This document shows positions 1-14,382 of a DNA stretch of 64,000 nt, one piece after another. The notes under the pieces are model-generated. The model was not told where the DNA came from and searched no databases. It worked only from the letters and a program-made list of their open reading frames with translations. Positions within the stretch are counted from its first letter, which is position 1. Every line of letters starts with the position of its first letter. Source of the stretch: Hoyosella subflava DQS3-9A1 (GTDB lineage: Bacteria; Actinomycetota; Actinomycetes; Mycobacteriales; Mycobacteriaceae). Both the position numbers and the translations under genes were made by a program. The stretch is taken from NCBI RefSeq assembly GCF_000214175.1, contig NC_015564.1:1984001-2048000 (forward strand), in the 5' to 3' direction.

Positions 1-2
1 TC

Positions 3-122
3 CGTTCGCTCGCCGAAGCAATGGGCCGAAGCTATGGCTTCGTCCACAAGATCCTTGTCGAGTCAGACGTCAAACTGCGCGGTCGAGGTGGCGCGAACCG
101 CCGCCGCCGTGTATCAGCCTGA
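3..122 (+). CDS. Small helix-turn-helix protein, 3' part only
   Basis: The 5' end lies outside the window. The last 39 codons read RSLAEAMGRSYGFVHKIL and then a basic tail with a RGRGGANRRRR stretch before TGA. This matches the C-terminal half of a short (roughly 65-80 residue) actinobacterial helix-turn-helix family in which a Sxxx-GRSYGFVH helix is followed by a basic RGRGG tail. It is probably a DNA-binding protein, but its targets are unknown. The ORF is followed closely by a strong inverted repeat that probably ends its transcript. The call rests on the recognisable motif; the missing N-terminus limits confidence. Confidence 0.6.
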   Translation, partial: RSLAEAMGRSYGFVHKILVESDVKLRGRGGANRRRRVSA

Positions 123-137
123 TAGCGACGACAACGG

Positions 138-186
138 AAAATCCTGAAGTGCTTACGCCTTAAACAGCGTAAATACTTCAGGATTT
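138..186. terminator. Bidirectional terminator between HTH gene and acnR
   Basis: A near-perfect inverted repeat has arms at 143-158 and 167-182 (16 bp with two mismatches) and an 8-nt loop. It is flanked by an A run on the left and TTT on the right, so it can work on both strands. It overlaps the last codons of acnR and lies just after the stop of the truncated HTH gene. Confidence 0.75.
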
Positions 187-753
187 GCTGTGTCCGCGGC
201 GCACCGAGGCCTCGACCAGGTCAAGCACCGCGTCGAGATGATCTGTTGACTGCCCTGAAGCCAGATGTGAGACCAGACCATCCAGTACCAGGTCGAGATA
301 GCGCAGAAGCACTTCGGTAGGGATGTCTTCGCGGAGCCGTCCTGCTGACCGCTGCCGTTCGAGACGGGCGGTAGCAGCGGCGGTCAGCTCACCAGACCTG
401 TCGGACCATTCCCGCCGAAAATCAGGATCCGTTCGGAGTCTTCGTGTGATTTCGAGCCGCGTGCCGAGCCAATCGAACTGCGCTGGATCCTCGAGGAGGT
501 TCCGCATTACCTGAACGAGTCCCTGCTCTGCGGCGGTATCCGCCATGCGGCGGGCGTCTTCATGTGCCAGCGCAAGGAACAGGGCGTCCTTGTCACGAAA
601 ATGATGAAAGATCGCGCCACGGGAGAGTCCGGTCGCCTCTTCCAGTCGGCGAACCGTCGCTCCTTCGTAGCCGAACTCCGCGAAGCATTGGCGGGCGCCG
701 TCGAGAATTTGTGCGCGCCGGGCGACGAGATGATCTTCACTGACTCTGGGCAC
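178..753 (-). CDS. acnR: TetR-family repressor of aconitase, AcnR
   Basis: This 191-residue TetR-family regulator has an N-terminal HTH (around residues 10-55, with the motif GLSRGAIFHHFRDKDALF) and an all-helical ligand domain. I chose the GTG at 753 (VPRVSEDHL...), preceded by AAGGGC, because family members start at this point; a longer reading back to 846 only adds low-quality sequence. It lies directly downstream of acn on the same strand, the arrangement of AcnR in Corynebacterium and Rv1474c in M. tuberculosis. AcnR represses acn, and a matching operator is present upstream of acn at 3825-3840. Co-transcription with acn would make a feedback loop. Confidence 0.9.
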   Translation of the reverse strand: MPRVSEDHLVARRAQILDGARQCFAEFGYEGATVRRLEEATGLSRGAIFHHFRDKDALFLALAHEDARRMADTAAEQGLVQVMRNLLEDPAQFDWLGTRLEITRRLRTDPDFRREWSDRSGELTAAATARLERQRSAGRLREDIPTEVLLRYLDLVLDGLVSHLASGQSTDHLDAVLDLVEASVRRGHSKS

Positions 754-785
754 GTTGACTAGCCCTTCACGTGGAAACCCAGAGG

Positions 786-832
786 GCTGCAGGCCCGGGG
801 ACCACCGAGTGGTGCGTTCCCGGGCCCGCAGC
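786..832 (-). terminator. GC-rich hairpin after acn
   Basis: The arms 786-799 and 819-832 pair over about 14 bp with one G-T, and a smaller ACCA/TGGT stem lies in the loop. It sits between the acn stop and the acnR start. There is no T run, so it may attenuate or process the transcript between acn and acnR rather than stop it fully. Confidence 0.5.
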
Positions 833-873
833 CGCGCACTGGGCAAATATTGCCTGCAGCAGACCGGTGCAGG

Positions 874-4082
<3,209 letters not shown>

Positions 4083-4634
4083 GTGAGATTTGTGAACGCT
4101 GGACCGGTAACCGATGCGCTCACCCGGGGAGGGCCATTTCAGGCGAATACACCACCGGCAGTAAATCTCGACGACGTGCTCGCTGGGCTGGCGGAAGACA
4201 ATGTCTACGCCCCGGACGGGGAAGTGGACACTTTCCGGGATATCGTCGCCGAAGCCGCCGAGCAAGGCATCGATCTGAAGATCGTCGCCTTCCCTTACAA
4301 CCCCTGGTATGGGGGTGGCCCGCGCGACCTCGCGAATGACATCGGTGCCGCGGACGGTGGAACGATCCTCGTTCTTGGGCCCAACGTTATTGCGTCTTAT
4401 AGCGATTCCATCAGTCGTTTCACCCTTGAGGGCGCGCAGATGGAAATCGCTCGCCGTGAGCATCCGGATGCAGCTGCGATGTTTCTCGACGAAATCACCG
4501 CGTCTGGATTCCCCTGGACCGGCCTGACGGTGGCCGTGCTGTTCCTTGTCGTGGCTGTGGTCGTCGCGACGCGCTGGTGGTCCCGTCGAGGTTATGACTA
4601 CTCCGAAGGGTCCGCTGAGCCCCGGGGCGATTAG
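4083..4634 (+). CDS. Conserved membrane protein, Rv1476-like
   Basis: This 183-residue protein of unknown function has a soluble N-terminal part of about 140 residues (containing NLDDVLAGLAEDNVYAP and a conserved-looking PYNPWYGGGPRDLA) and one C-terminal transmembrane helix (around 142-164). A short polar tail begins with RWWSRRGYDY. It occupies the position of Rv1476 between acn and the ripA homologue in M. tuberculosis. The start is GTG at 4083 with GGAG five bases upstream. The topology suggests an outward-facing N-terminal domain anchored at its C-terminus, but no signal peptide is seen, so orientation is uncertain. The position next to a peptidoglycan hydrolase suggests an envelope role (inference only). 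Confidence 0.8.
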   Translation: MRFVNAGPVTDALTRGGPFQANTPPAVNLDDVLAGLAEDNVYAPDGEVDTFRDIVAEAAEQGIDLKIVAFPYNPWYGGGPRDLANDIGAADGGTILVLGPNVIASYSDSISRFTLEGAQMEIARREHPDAAAMFLDEITASGFPWTGLTVAVLFLVVAVVVATRWWSRRGYDYSEGSAEPRGD

Positions 4635-5053
4635 CTGACGGCGCTTATTCCTTCCCGGGGAGTCCCTGCTGAATGACGGCTGGTCTGGTGTGCGGGGGAA
4701 CTCCGGTGCATTCCGCATTACTCCCGTGCGCACGTTTAGCGAAAGCGAGTGGGAAAGCTCGAATCGGCGCGGAAACCGTACTCATACAAACGGACATTTG
4801 CAAATTACTACTATGTAGTTTTGTGGAAATTGATGTAATCGTGATGTGTGTTGTCGTACGGTTCACATGACACGTAGGTGGGTGAAGTGGCCCACTGTGT
4901 TTTGTGAGGCGGGCGGGTACGCGCAATATGCCCATGCCGGAGGGAGGCAGTCTGAGTTATCTCAGCGCCTAACTCAGTCTCGGTCGCACGTCCGGACCGG
5001 ACGGCACCTGCCACGCACGTAGGCAGAAATCGCCGGCCTTGAGGGAGTGGACT
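4635..5053 (+). other. Long leader/promoter region of the NlpC/P60 gene
   Basis: This 419-bp region has no supportable gene. Around 4780-4875 it is markedly AT-rich compared with its surroundings, as expected for a promoter. Further down, 4951-4977 carries an inverted repeat (CTGAGTT/AACTCAG with a 12-nt loop), and a TCCGG-A-CCGGA palindrome lies near 4991-5001. The gene start is preceded by GAGGGAG. A leader this long and partly structured suggests post-transcriptional control. I could not match it to a known riboswitch: the c-di-AMP (ydaO) class is plausible for this gene type, but its core motifs are not evident. Confidence 0.4.
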
Positions 5054-6670
5054 GTGAACCGACGAAGAGTCAGGCCGCCAGTCGGGGCGGTCCGGATTGT
5101 GGTCGGGCTTGGGTTGGCAGGCCTGCTGATGGCGACGCAATCAACTGTGTCACTTGCGATTCCGCCACGTCCCAGTGATGGCGAGATTGCCGACGCGCAA
5201 GGCGCAGCGGCAAACAGCGTAAGAACCGTGTCGCACCTCATTGATGAGCTCGCCACGAAGGAGGCGGAACTCGCGAACCTCGATGCCGAAATCGCTACTG
5301 TGCGCCAGCAGGCGAACAAGGCGCTGGTTGATCTCGAGCACGCGCAGAACGAAGCGACGCGGGCCGAAGACGAAGCCTCCGCTGCCCGTGCACTTCTAGA
5401 GGAGGCGAGTCAAAGCATCCGTGAGGCTCAGGAGCGCTACGACGCTTTCGTGCATCACAACTACGTTCAAGGTGGACCGGCTGACTCTCTAGAGCTGTTT
5501 GCGGGCGCGCTAGGCCCAGGCGAAGTGCTTGATCGCGCTCACCTCCGGAATGTGGTTGGGCTGAGCCAGAAAAGCGCGATCGAAGCGCTCGAGCGGGCTC
5601 GAGCGCAGATGGCAAACCAGGACTCTTCTGCGCGCCTCGCGAGGGATCAGGCGCGCACCGCTGCCAGCCAGGCTCAGACGGCCAGAGAGGCGGCGATGGC
5701 GGCTTTCGGTACCGCGCTCGAGCGCCAGCAGCAGGCTGTGGGAGAGCGTGAACGGCTCGCTCGCGAGCGGACAGCCGCGCAGGCACTGCTGCAGGCGGCA
5801 CGGGACGCGGTCGAAGGACTTCAGGGGCAGCGGCGCGCACACGACAGCTGGGCGGCCGCGGCTGCGCAGGAGCCGGCCGCCGCTGAGGGGAATGCCGACG
5901 CAGCAGGAGTTGCCGAGAACCCCGAAATCACCGCGCCGCTTGAGGAATTCACACCGCAGGAGAATACGGACCCAATCGGGCCAGTCGATACGACTGAGCG
6001 GATCGCGGCGGCTCCGGCGGGAGTTCCCAGTACCGGCTCGATGGATGCGGCGCGCCAGGAGGCGAACCTCCTCGCCGATCTCGACCTTGGCCGACTTGTT
6101 GACACGATCCTTGCGTCCGGTTCGATGGGTTCCCTCGAAAGCTTCACGCCGCCGCGCGCGGTTCCACCATCGACTCCACCGCCCGGCAGCCAGAATCCAC
6201 CGCCGTCAACTGGCGACCCAGGCGGGGGAGACCCCATCCCGTCCACTCGGGCGCAGAAGATCGACGCTGTGGTCAACCGCGCGCTCTCCCAGGTAGGCGT
6301 CCCCTACGCGTGGGGCGGTGGCAACGCGAATGGGCCCACCCTGGGAATCCGGGATGGTGGCGTGGCCGACCGGCACGGTGACTACCTGAAGATCGGTTTC
6401 GACTGTTCGGGACTGATGGTGTATACCTTCGCGGGCGTGGGAATCAGCCTCCCGCGATTCAGTGGGTACATCTACAACGCCGGCACCAAGGTTCCGGTCG
6501 CCCAGATGGAGCGTGGCGACATGTTGTTCTGGGGTGCGGGAGGCAGCCAGCATGTGTCGCTGTACATCGGCAACGGTCAGATGGTTGAGGCGCCGTTCTC
6601 CGGTGCAACAGTCCGGGTCGTAGCAGTCCGCTGGAGTGGTATTCAGCCGTTCGCTGTCCGCATGATCTGA
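5054..6670 (+). CDS. ripA: Secreted NlpC/P60 peptidoglycan endopeptidase, RipA-like
   Basis: This 538-residue exported hydrolase would cut peptide stems of peptidoglycan, with a likely role in daughter-cell separation. It has an N-terminal signal helix (around 13-40), a long Ala/Glu/Arg-rich coiled coil (around 50-270), a Pro/Ser-rich linker (around 360-400) and a C-terminal NlpC/P60 domain. The catalytic Cys is 451 (FDCSGL) and the His is 500 (SQHVSLYIG). I chose the GTG at 5054 because GAGGGAG stands just upstream; a TTG at 5039 would place the ribosome site inside the gene. Its position before moxR-DUF58-VWA equals that of Rv1477 (ripA). The coiled coil probably keeps the enzyme inactive or recruits partners, as known for RipA. 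Confidence 0.9.
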   Translation: MNRRRVRPPVGAVRIVVGLGLAGLLMATQSTVSLAIPPRPSDGEIADAQGAAANSVRTVSHLIDELATKEAELANLDAEIATVRQQANKALVDLEHAQNEATRAEDEASAARALLEEASQSIREAQERYDAFVHHNYVQGGPADSLELFAGALGPGEVLDRAHLRNVVGLSQKSAIEALERARAQMANQDSSARLARDQARTAASQAQTAREAAMAAFGTALERQQQAVGERERLARERTAAQALLQAARDAVEGLQGQRRAHDSWAAAAAQEPAAAEGNADAAGVAENPEITAPLEEFTPQENTDPIGPVDTTERIAAAPAGVPSTGSMDAARQEANLLADLDLGRLVDTILASGSMGSLESFTPPRAVPPSTPPPGSQNPPPSTGDPGGGDPIPSTRAQKIDAVVNRALSQVGVPYAWGGGNANGPTLGIRDGGVADRHGDYLKIGFDCSGLMVYTFAGVGISLPRFSGYIYNAGTKVPVAQMERGDMLFWGAGGSQHVSLYIGNGQMVEAPFSGATVRVVAVRWSGIQPFAVRMI

Positions 6671-6683
6671 CCTCTGTGACGGG

Positions 6684-6755
6684 AGGTTCCGGCAGAGTCC
6701 GGCGGAACCTGGAATAGTGGACCAGGTACTGACATTGGCCGGCAGAATTCCGGCC
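6684..6755 (+). repeat. Two hairpins between ripA and moxR
   Basis: The first inverted repeat is AGGTTCCG (6684-6691) with CGGAACCT (6703-6710). The second is GGCCGG (6737-6742) with CCGGCC (6750-6755). Neither has a T run. They may limit read-through or protect RNA ends between the hydrolase gene and the moxR operon. Confidence 0.4.
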
Positions 6756-6768
6756 CTGGCATGTAACG

Positions 6769-7884
6769 GTGGTCTACAGAGTGACGTTCGAGCGCACAGG
6801 AGAACAGGGCAATCCAGCCGGCGACGGAACCGGCTATGTCGGTCCCGGGTCGTCGCGGCCCGGGCAGCTCCCGCCGTCAGCGACGCTGGAAGACGATGCA
6901 AAGCTGCTCGAACGCACCGCGCACGAAGTGAAACGCGTCATCGTGGGTCAGGATGCTCTGGTAGAGCGGCTGCTGGCAGGGATGCTGGCTAGAGGTCACG
7001 TCCTGCTCGAGGGTGTTCCCGGTGTGGCTAAGACGCTTGCCGTGTCGACGCTGGCGCAGGTGATAGGTGGTAGCTTCTCGCGCGTCCAGTTCACGCCAGA
7101 CCTAGTGCCGACCGACTTGATTGGTACTCGTATCTACCGGCAGGGCCGAGAGCAGTTCGATACCGAACTCGGCCCGGTTGTTGCGAACTTCGTCCTTGCG
7201 GACGAGATCAACCGCGCCCCCGCGAAGGTTCAGTCCGCTCTACTCGAGGTGATGGCTGAACGCCACGTGTCTATTGGCGGCAAGAGCTATCCAGTACCGG
7301 ATCCATTCCTCGTCCTTGCGACGCAGAACCCAATCGAAAGTGAAGGCGTCTATCCGCTCCCAGAAGCACAGCGAGATCGCTTTCTCTTCAAAGTGCTGGT
7401 CGATTACCCCTCGATGGCTGAAGAACGCGAGATCGTCTACCGGATGGGTGTGACGCCGCCGGAGGCGCGCCGGATTCTGGACTCTTCCGAGGTTATTCGC
7501 TTGCAGCGCACCGCGAGCAACGTCTTCGTGCACCATGCGCTCATTGATTATGTTGTGCGAGTCATCACAGCCACGCGTGACCCTGCAAAGTTCGGTATGG
7601 ATGATGTGGCGGGCTGGCTCGCGTACGGCGCTTCACCGCGTGCGACGCTCGGTATCATCGCCGCGGGCCGTGCCCTAGCGCTCATGCGGGGGCGGGATTA
7701 CGTCGTGCCCCAGGATGTCGTCGAAATCATCCCGGATGTGCTCAGGCATCGTCTCGTGCTCAGCTATGACGCGATGGCGGACGAGATCACCCCCGATTCC
7801 ATTATCGACCGTGTGCTGCGGACGGTGGGCTTGCCACAAGTGACCGCACAGCCCGTGGGTGCAGCACCGCAGTCACCTCGGTGA
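6769..7884 (+). CDS. moxR1: MoxR-family AAA+ ATPase
   Basis: This 371-residue AAA+ chaperone has a variable N-terminus of about 45 residues, Walker A GVPGVAKT (around 81-88), Walker B VLADEINRAP and a sensor ATQNPIESEG. MoxR proteins remodel or activate protein partners, usually VWA-domain proteins. The next two genes (DUF58 and VWA) form the classical MoxR set and correspond to Rv1480 and Rv1481. The start is uncertain: GTG at 6769 or GTG at 6781, neither with a good ribosome site. The gap to the next gene is 6 bp, so the three genes form one transcript. Confidence 0.93.
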   Translation: MVYRVTFERTGEQGNPAGDGTGYVGPGSSRPGQLPPSATLEDDAKLLERTAHEVKRVIVGQDALVERLLAGMLARGHVLLEGVPGVAKTLAVSTLAQVIGGSFSRVQFTPDLVPTDLIGTRIYRQGREQFDTELGPVVANFVLADEINRAPAKVQSALLEVMAERHVSIGGKSYPVPDPFLVLATQNPIESEGVYPLPEAQRDRFLFKVLVDYPSMAEEREIVYRMGVTPPEARRILDSSEVIRLQRTASNVFVHHALIDYVVRVITATRDPAKFGMDDVAGWLAYGASPRATLGIIAAGRALALMRGRDYVVPQDVVEIIPDVLRHRLVLSYDAMADEITPDSIIDRVLRTVGLPQVTAQPVGAAPQSPR

Positions 7885-7890
7885 CGCGGA

Positions 7891-8891
7891 ATGATGATGC
7901 AGCAAGGCGACGCCCGGGCGGGCGGTCCTCCTGAGAAGCGGCGGCACCCCGCACCGCCCTCATTTGCCAGCGGTGAACTGCGCGATCCACAGCTCGCTGC
8001 GGCGTTGCGCACTCTGGAACTCACCGTCCGCCGCAAGCTGGATGGTGTCCTCCACGGCGACCATCTGGGTTTGATTCCCGGTCCAGGTTCCGAGCCCGGT
8101 GACGCGCGAATGTACCAGCCTGGCGACGACGTCCGCCAGATGGACTGGTCGGTGACCGCCCGGACGACACACCCGCATGTTCGCCAGACGATTGCCGATC
8201 GTGAACTCGAAACGTGGATTGTGCTCGACCTGTCGGCGAGCCTCGACTTCGGCACTGCGGACAGCGACAAGCGGGACTTGGCGGTGGCGGCGTGTGCGGC
8301 AATCACCTACCTCACTGGAGGCGGCGGGAATCGCATCGGCGCTATCGTCGCGACTGGTGCCGATACGATCCGTGTGCCTGCAGGTTCAGGCATGCATCAC
8401 AGGCAGACACTGCTCCGGAAGATCGCGACGACGCCGCGCGCCGCCTCCGGCACTCGCGGCAGCCTCGATGCTGCCATCGATGCGCTGCGCCGACCGCAGC
8501 GGCGCCGTGGACTCGCGGTGATTATCAGTGACTTCCTCGGCCCCATCGACTGGGAGCGTTCGCTGCGCGCTGTTTCAGGTCGTCATGACCTGCTCGCCGT
8601 GGAAGTGCTGGACCCGCGTGACCTGGAACTGCCCGATGTGGGACTGGTAACCCTGCAGGACCCTGAGTCGGGCGCCACGAAGGAAGTAAAAACAACGAGG
8701 AAACTGAGGAACGATTTCGCGGCTGCCGCTGAGCAGCACCGCGACGACGTTGCAGCGGTGTTGCGGCGGTGCGGTTCGCCTCTGCTTTCCCTTCGCACTG
8801 ACCATGACTGGATTGCCGACATCGTGCGTTTCGTCGTGTCGCGACGTTCCAGGCTCAGCGTGTCGGCCGGTATTCGTGCTGGAGCTGGACG

Positions 8892-8895
<4 letters not shown>
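7891..8895 (+). CDS. DUF58 domain protein of the MoxR operon
   Basis: This 334-residue cytoplasmic protein carries the DUF58 signature region (GLIPGPGSEPGDARMYQPGDDVRQMDW) and a VWA-like core with VLDLSASLDF, so a metal-dependent fold is likely. Members of this family work with MoxR ATPases and VWA membrane proteins in envelope stress or assembly of enzyme complexes. The N-terminal 30 residues are polar and variable. Two further in-frame ATG codons follow immediately at 7894 and 7897, so the exact first residue is open. It overlaps the next gene by 4 bp (ATGA), which indicates translational coupling. Confidence 0.9.
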
Positions 8896-10686
<1,791 letters not shown>

Positions 10687-10751
10687 TTCGCACCTCGACT
10701 GGGCGGGGTTCTGGCAAGGTTCTGGCAGTCACACAACACGGAGGTAGATAA

Positions 10752-11543
10752 GTGAGCGGTCTGCTCGCGGGGAAACGACTCCTCATCACCGGTGTCATCA
10801 CGGACGCGTCTATCGCTTTTCACGTCGCGAAGACGGCCCAGGAGCAAGGGGCCCAGGTAGTCCTCACCGGTTTCGCGCGGATGAGGCTGATCGAGCGGAT
10901 CGCGAAGCGTCTGCCCGCTGAGGCTCCCGTCGTGGAACTCGATGTGCAGAACCAAGAGCACCTCAACACGCTCGCTGAGCGCGTGCGCGAACACGTGGAC
11001 GGAATCGACGGGGTGGTGCACTCGATCGGTTTCGCGCCACCTTCGTGCCTTGGCAGTCCCTTTCTTGATGCGCCGTGGAGCGATGTGGCTGTCGCAATGG
11101 AAGTGTCTGCTTACTCGTACGCCTCGTTAGCGAAGGCAGCCCTGCCTCTGATGTCCGCGGGCGGATCGATCGTGGGGATGGATTTCGATCCACGCGCCGC
11201 CATGCCGTTCTACAACTGGATGGGCGTGTCGAAGGCGGCGCTGGAGTCAATTAACCGATATGTGGCCCGCGAAGCCGGCGCGCTTGGAATCCGGTCCAAC
11301 CTCGTGGCTGCGGGACCCATCCGAACCCTCGCGGCCAAAGCGATCGCGGGCGCCGCGACAGGCGCGGGTGAAGAGTTGCAGCGCATGAACGAGAAGTGGG
11401 AAGAGCGCGCGCCACTGGGTTGGGATGTTGACGACCCGACGCCGGTGGCGCAAACGGTATGCGCCGTGTTGTCGGACTGGCTGCCGAAAACCACCGGAAC
11501 CGTGATCTATGTCGACGGCGGTACCAGTACGCAGGCATTCTGA
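10752..11543 (+). CDS. inhA: Enoyl-ACP reductase InhA
   Basis: This 263-residue NADH-dependent trans-2-enoyl-ACP reductase carries out the last step of FAS-II and is the isoniazid target in mycobacteria. Catalytic Tyr154 and Lys161 correspond to Tyr158 and Lys165 of the tuberculosis enzyme. Ser91 (HSIGF) corresponds to Ser94 in the cofactor pocket, and GMDFDP is intact. The start is GTG at 10752 with GGAGG eight bases upstream. It lies between fabG1 and hemH with small gaps, so the three genes are likely co-transcribed. Confidence 0.96.
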   Translation: MSGLLAGKRLLITGVITDASIAFHVAKTAQEQGAQVVLTGFARMRLIERIAKRLPAEAPVVELDVQNQEHLNTLAERVREHVDGIDGVVHSIGFAPPSCLGSPFLDAPWSDVAVAMEVSAYSYASLAKAALPLMSAGGSIVGMDFDPRAAMPFYNWMGVSKAALESINRYVAREAGALGIRSNLVAAGPIRTLAAKAIAGAATGAGEELQRMNEKWEERAPLGWDVDDPTPVAQTVCAVLSDWLPKTTGTVIYVDGGTSTQAF

Positions 11544-11548
11544 ACGTC

Positions 11549-12634
11549 ATGAGCTCTGGTGGATATGACGCGTTGTTGCTGCTGTCTTTCGGCGGCCCGG
11601 AGAAGCCGAGCGATGTGCGGCCCTTTCTGGAGAACGTCACACGTGGCCGAAATGTACCTTCCGCCCGCCTAGATGAGGTGGAGCAGCACTATCTGCACTT
11701 CGGTGGCGTCTCTCCGATCAATGAGCTGAATAGGCAGATCATCGCAGCGGTCAAGAAGGAACTCGATGCCGCGGGCCTCGATCTGCCAGTGTATTTCGGC
11801 AATCGGAATTGGCATCCGCTGGCTGAGGACACTGTCGAGGAGATGGCGGACGCGGGCGTCGATCGTGCCTTGGTCTTCCCTACATCAGCGTGGGGTGGAT
11901 ACTCGGGGTGCCGTCAGTACCACGAAGACATCGCGCGCGCCAGGGCGTCCGTCGCGGAGAACGGAAATGAAGCGCGGAACGCTCCAGAGTTGGTGAAAAT
12001 GCGGCACTATTTTGATCATCCGCTACTGGTTGATGCGTTCGCCGACGCGATACGCAGGGCGCGGGACGAGTTGCCACCATCGCTGCGGAACGGCGCGAGG
12101 CTGGTGTTCACGGCTCACTCGATACCTGTCGCCGCGGATGAGTCGGCCGGGGTACCGAGCGAGGGCGGCCACCTGTATAGCCGTCAAGTTCGTGAGGCGG
12201 CGAGGCTCTGCGCTGAAGCATCGGGGGTCGACGAGTACGACGTGGTGTGGCAGTCGCGTTCTGGTCCAGCGCACATTCCTTGGCTTGAGCCCGATATCTG
12301 CGACCACCTTGAGTCCCTTGCTGAAGCGGGGGAGAAGGCGGTCATCGTCTGTCCGGTGGGTTTCGTGTCCGATCACCTCGAGGTCGTGTGGGACCTCGAC
12401 ACTGAGGCGAAGGAGAAGGCCGCCGAACTCGGCATGGGTTTCGCGCGCGCTGCGACACCCGGCACAGATCCGCGATTCGCGAAACTGGTGGTGGAACTCG
12501 TAAGCGAGGCAATCGGCCTGGCTGTACCGCGCCGCCTCGGCACGGAGCCTTCGAGGGGCACGGCGGTGAACGGCTCACCCTGCCTGCCAGGCTGTTGTCA
12601 GGTCCGTCGGCGGGTTTCGGCGACGCAAGCGTGA
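11549..12634 (+). CDS. hemH: Coproporphyrin ferrochelatase
   Basis: This 361-residue enzyme inserts Fe(II) into the porphyrin ring; in actinobacteria this is coproporphyrin III in the coproporphyrin-dependent heme route (enzyme CpfC). [18 protein letters not shown] and TAHSIP are characteristic. Cys121 and the C-terminal group Cys345, Cys349 and Cys350 sit where actinobacterial ferrochelatases bind a [2Fe-2S] cluster. The start is ATG at 11549, five bases after the inhA stop. Its 3' end overlaps the convergent gene at 12598 by 37 bp, so the last dozen codons are read on both strands. Confidence 0.95.
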   Translation: MSSGGYDALLLLSFGGPEKPSDVRPFLENVTRGRNVPSARLDEVEQHYLHFGGVSPINELNRQIIAAVKKELDAAGLDLPVYFGNRNWHPLAEDTVEEMADAGVDRALVFPTSAWGGYSGCRQYHEDIARARASVAENGNEARNAPELVKMRHYFDHPLLVDAFADAIRRARDELPPSLRNGARLVFTAHSIPVAADESAGVPSEGGHLYSRQVREAARLCAEASGVDEYDVVWQSRSGPAHIPWLEPDICDHLESLAEAGEKAVIVCPVGFVSDHLEVVWDLDTEAKEKAAELGMGFARAATPGTDPRFAKLVVELVSEAIGLAVPRRLGTEPSRGTAVNGSPCLPGCCQVRRRVSATQA

Positions 12635-13404
12635 ACCGCCGCGAGGCGGGCTTCACGGACTGCGGTGCGCAACGGGCGTAGGAGCGACTCCCGGTTTTCG
12701 GCCTGCGCCGCGGAGATCGCGCCGATCGGCCCATGCTGGTCGGCGACCGTCAGGATTGCATCAATCTCGTTTGCCGCGTCGAAGACGCGTGCGGCGCGCG
12801 GCGGGATGCTGTCGGGGTAGCGGACAGCCGAGAGATCGGCGAGCGCTTCGACGATCATCGGACGCACATCCTGTCCACCCGACGTGTCGATGAATTCGAG
12901 TTTCGCCAGCGCCGTCGCGGCTTCCCTGGTGGCCTCCCGGAGCATGAGTTCCGCATCACCAAGCGCAGGATAATCGGGTTCGGTTCCGGGACAGGGGAGG
13001 CTGTACACGGACCAGCGCAGCGCTTCGGCGCCTTCAGGTGCTGGAACGAGACCGATAACGTCGGTAGCACCTGCGAGGATGACCCCTTCGCCCGCTCCTG
13101 CCGCTGCCGTGGCGAAGGGCGATCCGAGCGGGACACCACGAAAGTCACCCGGTGCGGGAAGCACCAGCCGGAACGATTGTGCCGCTGCGGCTCCGGACCG
13201 GAGAAGGCGCAGGAGGTGAGCGGCGGTGCCATCCGATTCCGAGAACCAGTGCGGGTCAACGCCGCCGCTGGCCACGCGATCGCCGGAAACCACGACGTGG
13301 AGTGGCGCCCACTGGCGCAGCGCGTCGATCACGTCGTCGGGCGCGGCGCGCCCGGCCAGCCAGGAACTGCCCCAGACTGTGAGAGTGGCGCTCGGAGTCG
13401 ACAT
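12598..13404 (-). CDS. Conserved hypothetical protein, Rv1486c-like
   Basis: This 268-residue protein of unknown function lies in the position of Rv1486c, convergent with hemH. It is Ala/Leu-rich with no signal peptide, membrane helix or catalytic motif that I can name. I chose ATG at 13404 ([16 protein letters not shown]) because sequence further upstream is arginine-rich shadow coding of the divergent gene. There is no ribosome site, but TATGCT, a good -10 element, stands about 8 bases before the ATG, which suggests a leaderless transcript. Its stop is inside the hemH coding region (37-bp overlap). Confidence 0.8.
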   Translation of the reverse strand: MSTPSATLTVWGSSWLAGRAAPDDVIDALRQWAPLHVVVSGDRVASGGVDPHWFSESDGTAAHLLRLLRSGAAAAQSFRLVLPAPGDFRGVPLGSPFATAAAGAGEGVILAGATDVIGLVPAPEGAEALRWSVYSLPCPGTEPDYPALGDAELMLREATREAATALAKLEFIDTSGGQDVRPMIVEALADLSAVRYPDSIPPRAARVFDAANEIDAILTVADQHGPIGAISAAQAENRESLLRPLRTAVREARLAAVHACVAETRRRT

Positions 13405-13469
13405 GACAGACCAGCATAGATCGGCGTGGCTGCTATCGGTACCTCGGTCTAGCTCATAAGGTTTCCGCC

Positions 13470-14294
13470 GTGGTGGATGACAGGTATTCAGGGGACATCC
13501 TTTCGGGCCATTCACGGTCGCAGCGAAAGTCGTATCCGGCAATAGCCGCGGAGCACGGCATGGTGGTGGAAGACGCCGTGTCGGGCTACTGCGGGGCGAT
13601 CCTCGGGTTCGAGCGCACCTACGATGGCGACTTCGTGCGGTTAGAAGACGCGTCACGATGCACGCGGCTTTTCCGCCTGCGCGAAGGCGGGTTCCTTCTC
13701 GAAGGGCGACGGGTAACGCTGACGAAACCCGCAGTCCGCGCTGCTGCGGCACCGCGAAAGTCGGCGTCCGGTTCGGTGCGTGTAGCTGATGTGCGTGCGC
13801 GAACCGCCCGCGCGAGCCGGATCTGGGTAGAGGGCGTGCATGACGCCGAACTTGTCGAGCGTGTGTGGGGGCACGATCTGCGGGTGGAGGGCGTCGTCGT
13901 TGAGCCTCTCGACGGTCTCGATAATCTCGGCGAGAAGCTTGCCCATTTCGATCTGGGGCCAGGCAGCAAAGTGGGTGTGCTCGTTGATCACTTGGTAGCC
14001 GGTTCGAAGGAGTCGCGTCTCACACAGAGTCTTGGACCGTACGTGATGGTCACAGGTCATCCATATGTGGACATTTGGGAGGCGGTCCGGCCTCAAGCGG
14101 TGGGAATCGCGGCGTGGCCCAAGGTCCCGATGGGGCAGGACTGGAAAACCGGGGTATGTGACGCTCTCGGCTGGGGAACACCGCAAGACGGGTGGCGGCA
14201 TGTGCGAAATTCAGTATCGAGCTTTCGTGATCTCGAATCCGATCTGATTGGGGCAGTGGAGAGGCTTGTGGACTTCGTTACAGAACCCGAATAG
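13470..14294 (+). CDS. DUF3097 family protein
   Basis: This 274-residue actinobacterial protein of unknown function has the typical opening DDRYSGDILSG and AAEHGMVVEDAVSGYCGAI. The C-terminal half contains WVEGVHDAELVERVWG, KVGVLVDHLVAGSKE and VMVTGHPYVDIWEAV, reminiscent of Toprim-like nucleic-acid enzymes (fold suggestion is inference). The start is one of two consecutive GTG codons (13470 or 13473). It is divergent from the Rv1486c-like gene and precedes the NfeD gene. Within the block shared with M. tuberculosis, this gene looks like an insertion between the Rv1486c and Rv1487 positions. Confidence 0.8.
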   Translation: MVDDRYSGDILSGHSRSQRKSYPAIAAEHGMVVEDAVSGYCGAILGFERTYDGDFVRLEDASRCTRLFRLREGGFLLEGRRVTLTKPAVRAAAAPRKSASGSVRVADVRARTARASRIWVEGVHDAELVERVWGHDLRVEGVVVEPLDGLDNLGEKLAHFDLGPGSKVGVLVDHLVAGSKESRLTQSLGPYVMVTGHPYVDIWEAVRPQAVGIAAWPKVPMGQDWKTGVCDALGWGTPQDGWRHVRNSVSSFRDLESDLIGAVERLVDFVTEPE

Positions 14295-14382
14295 GCGCGT
14301 GCGCACGTAATTGTTCGCGAATATTTGCCGACGTCATACGGGCGCGGTTGCCGGAATCGGTAAACGCGACTTAGATGGAGGC

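Noticed and set aside
4635-5053. c-di-AMP (ydaO-type) riboswitch before the NlpC/P60 gene
   Set aside because: Gene type and leader length fit, but I could not find the conserved core motifs; only an unexplained inverted repeat remains, so it is listed as a leader region.
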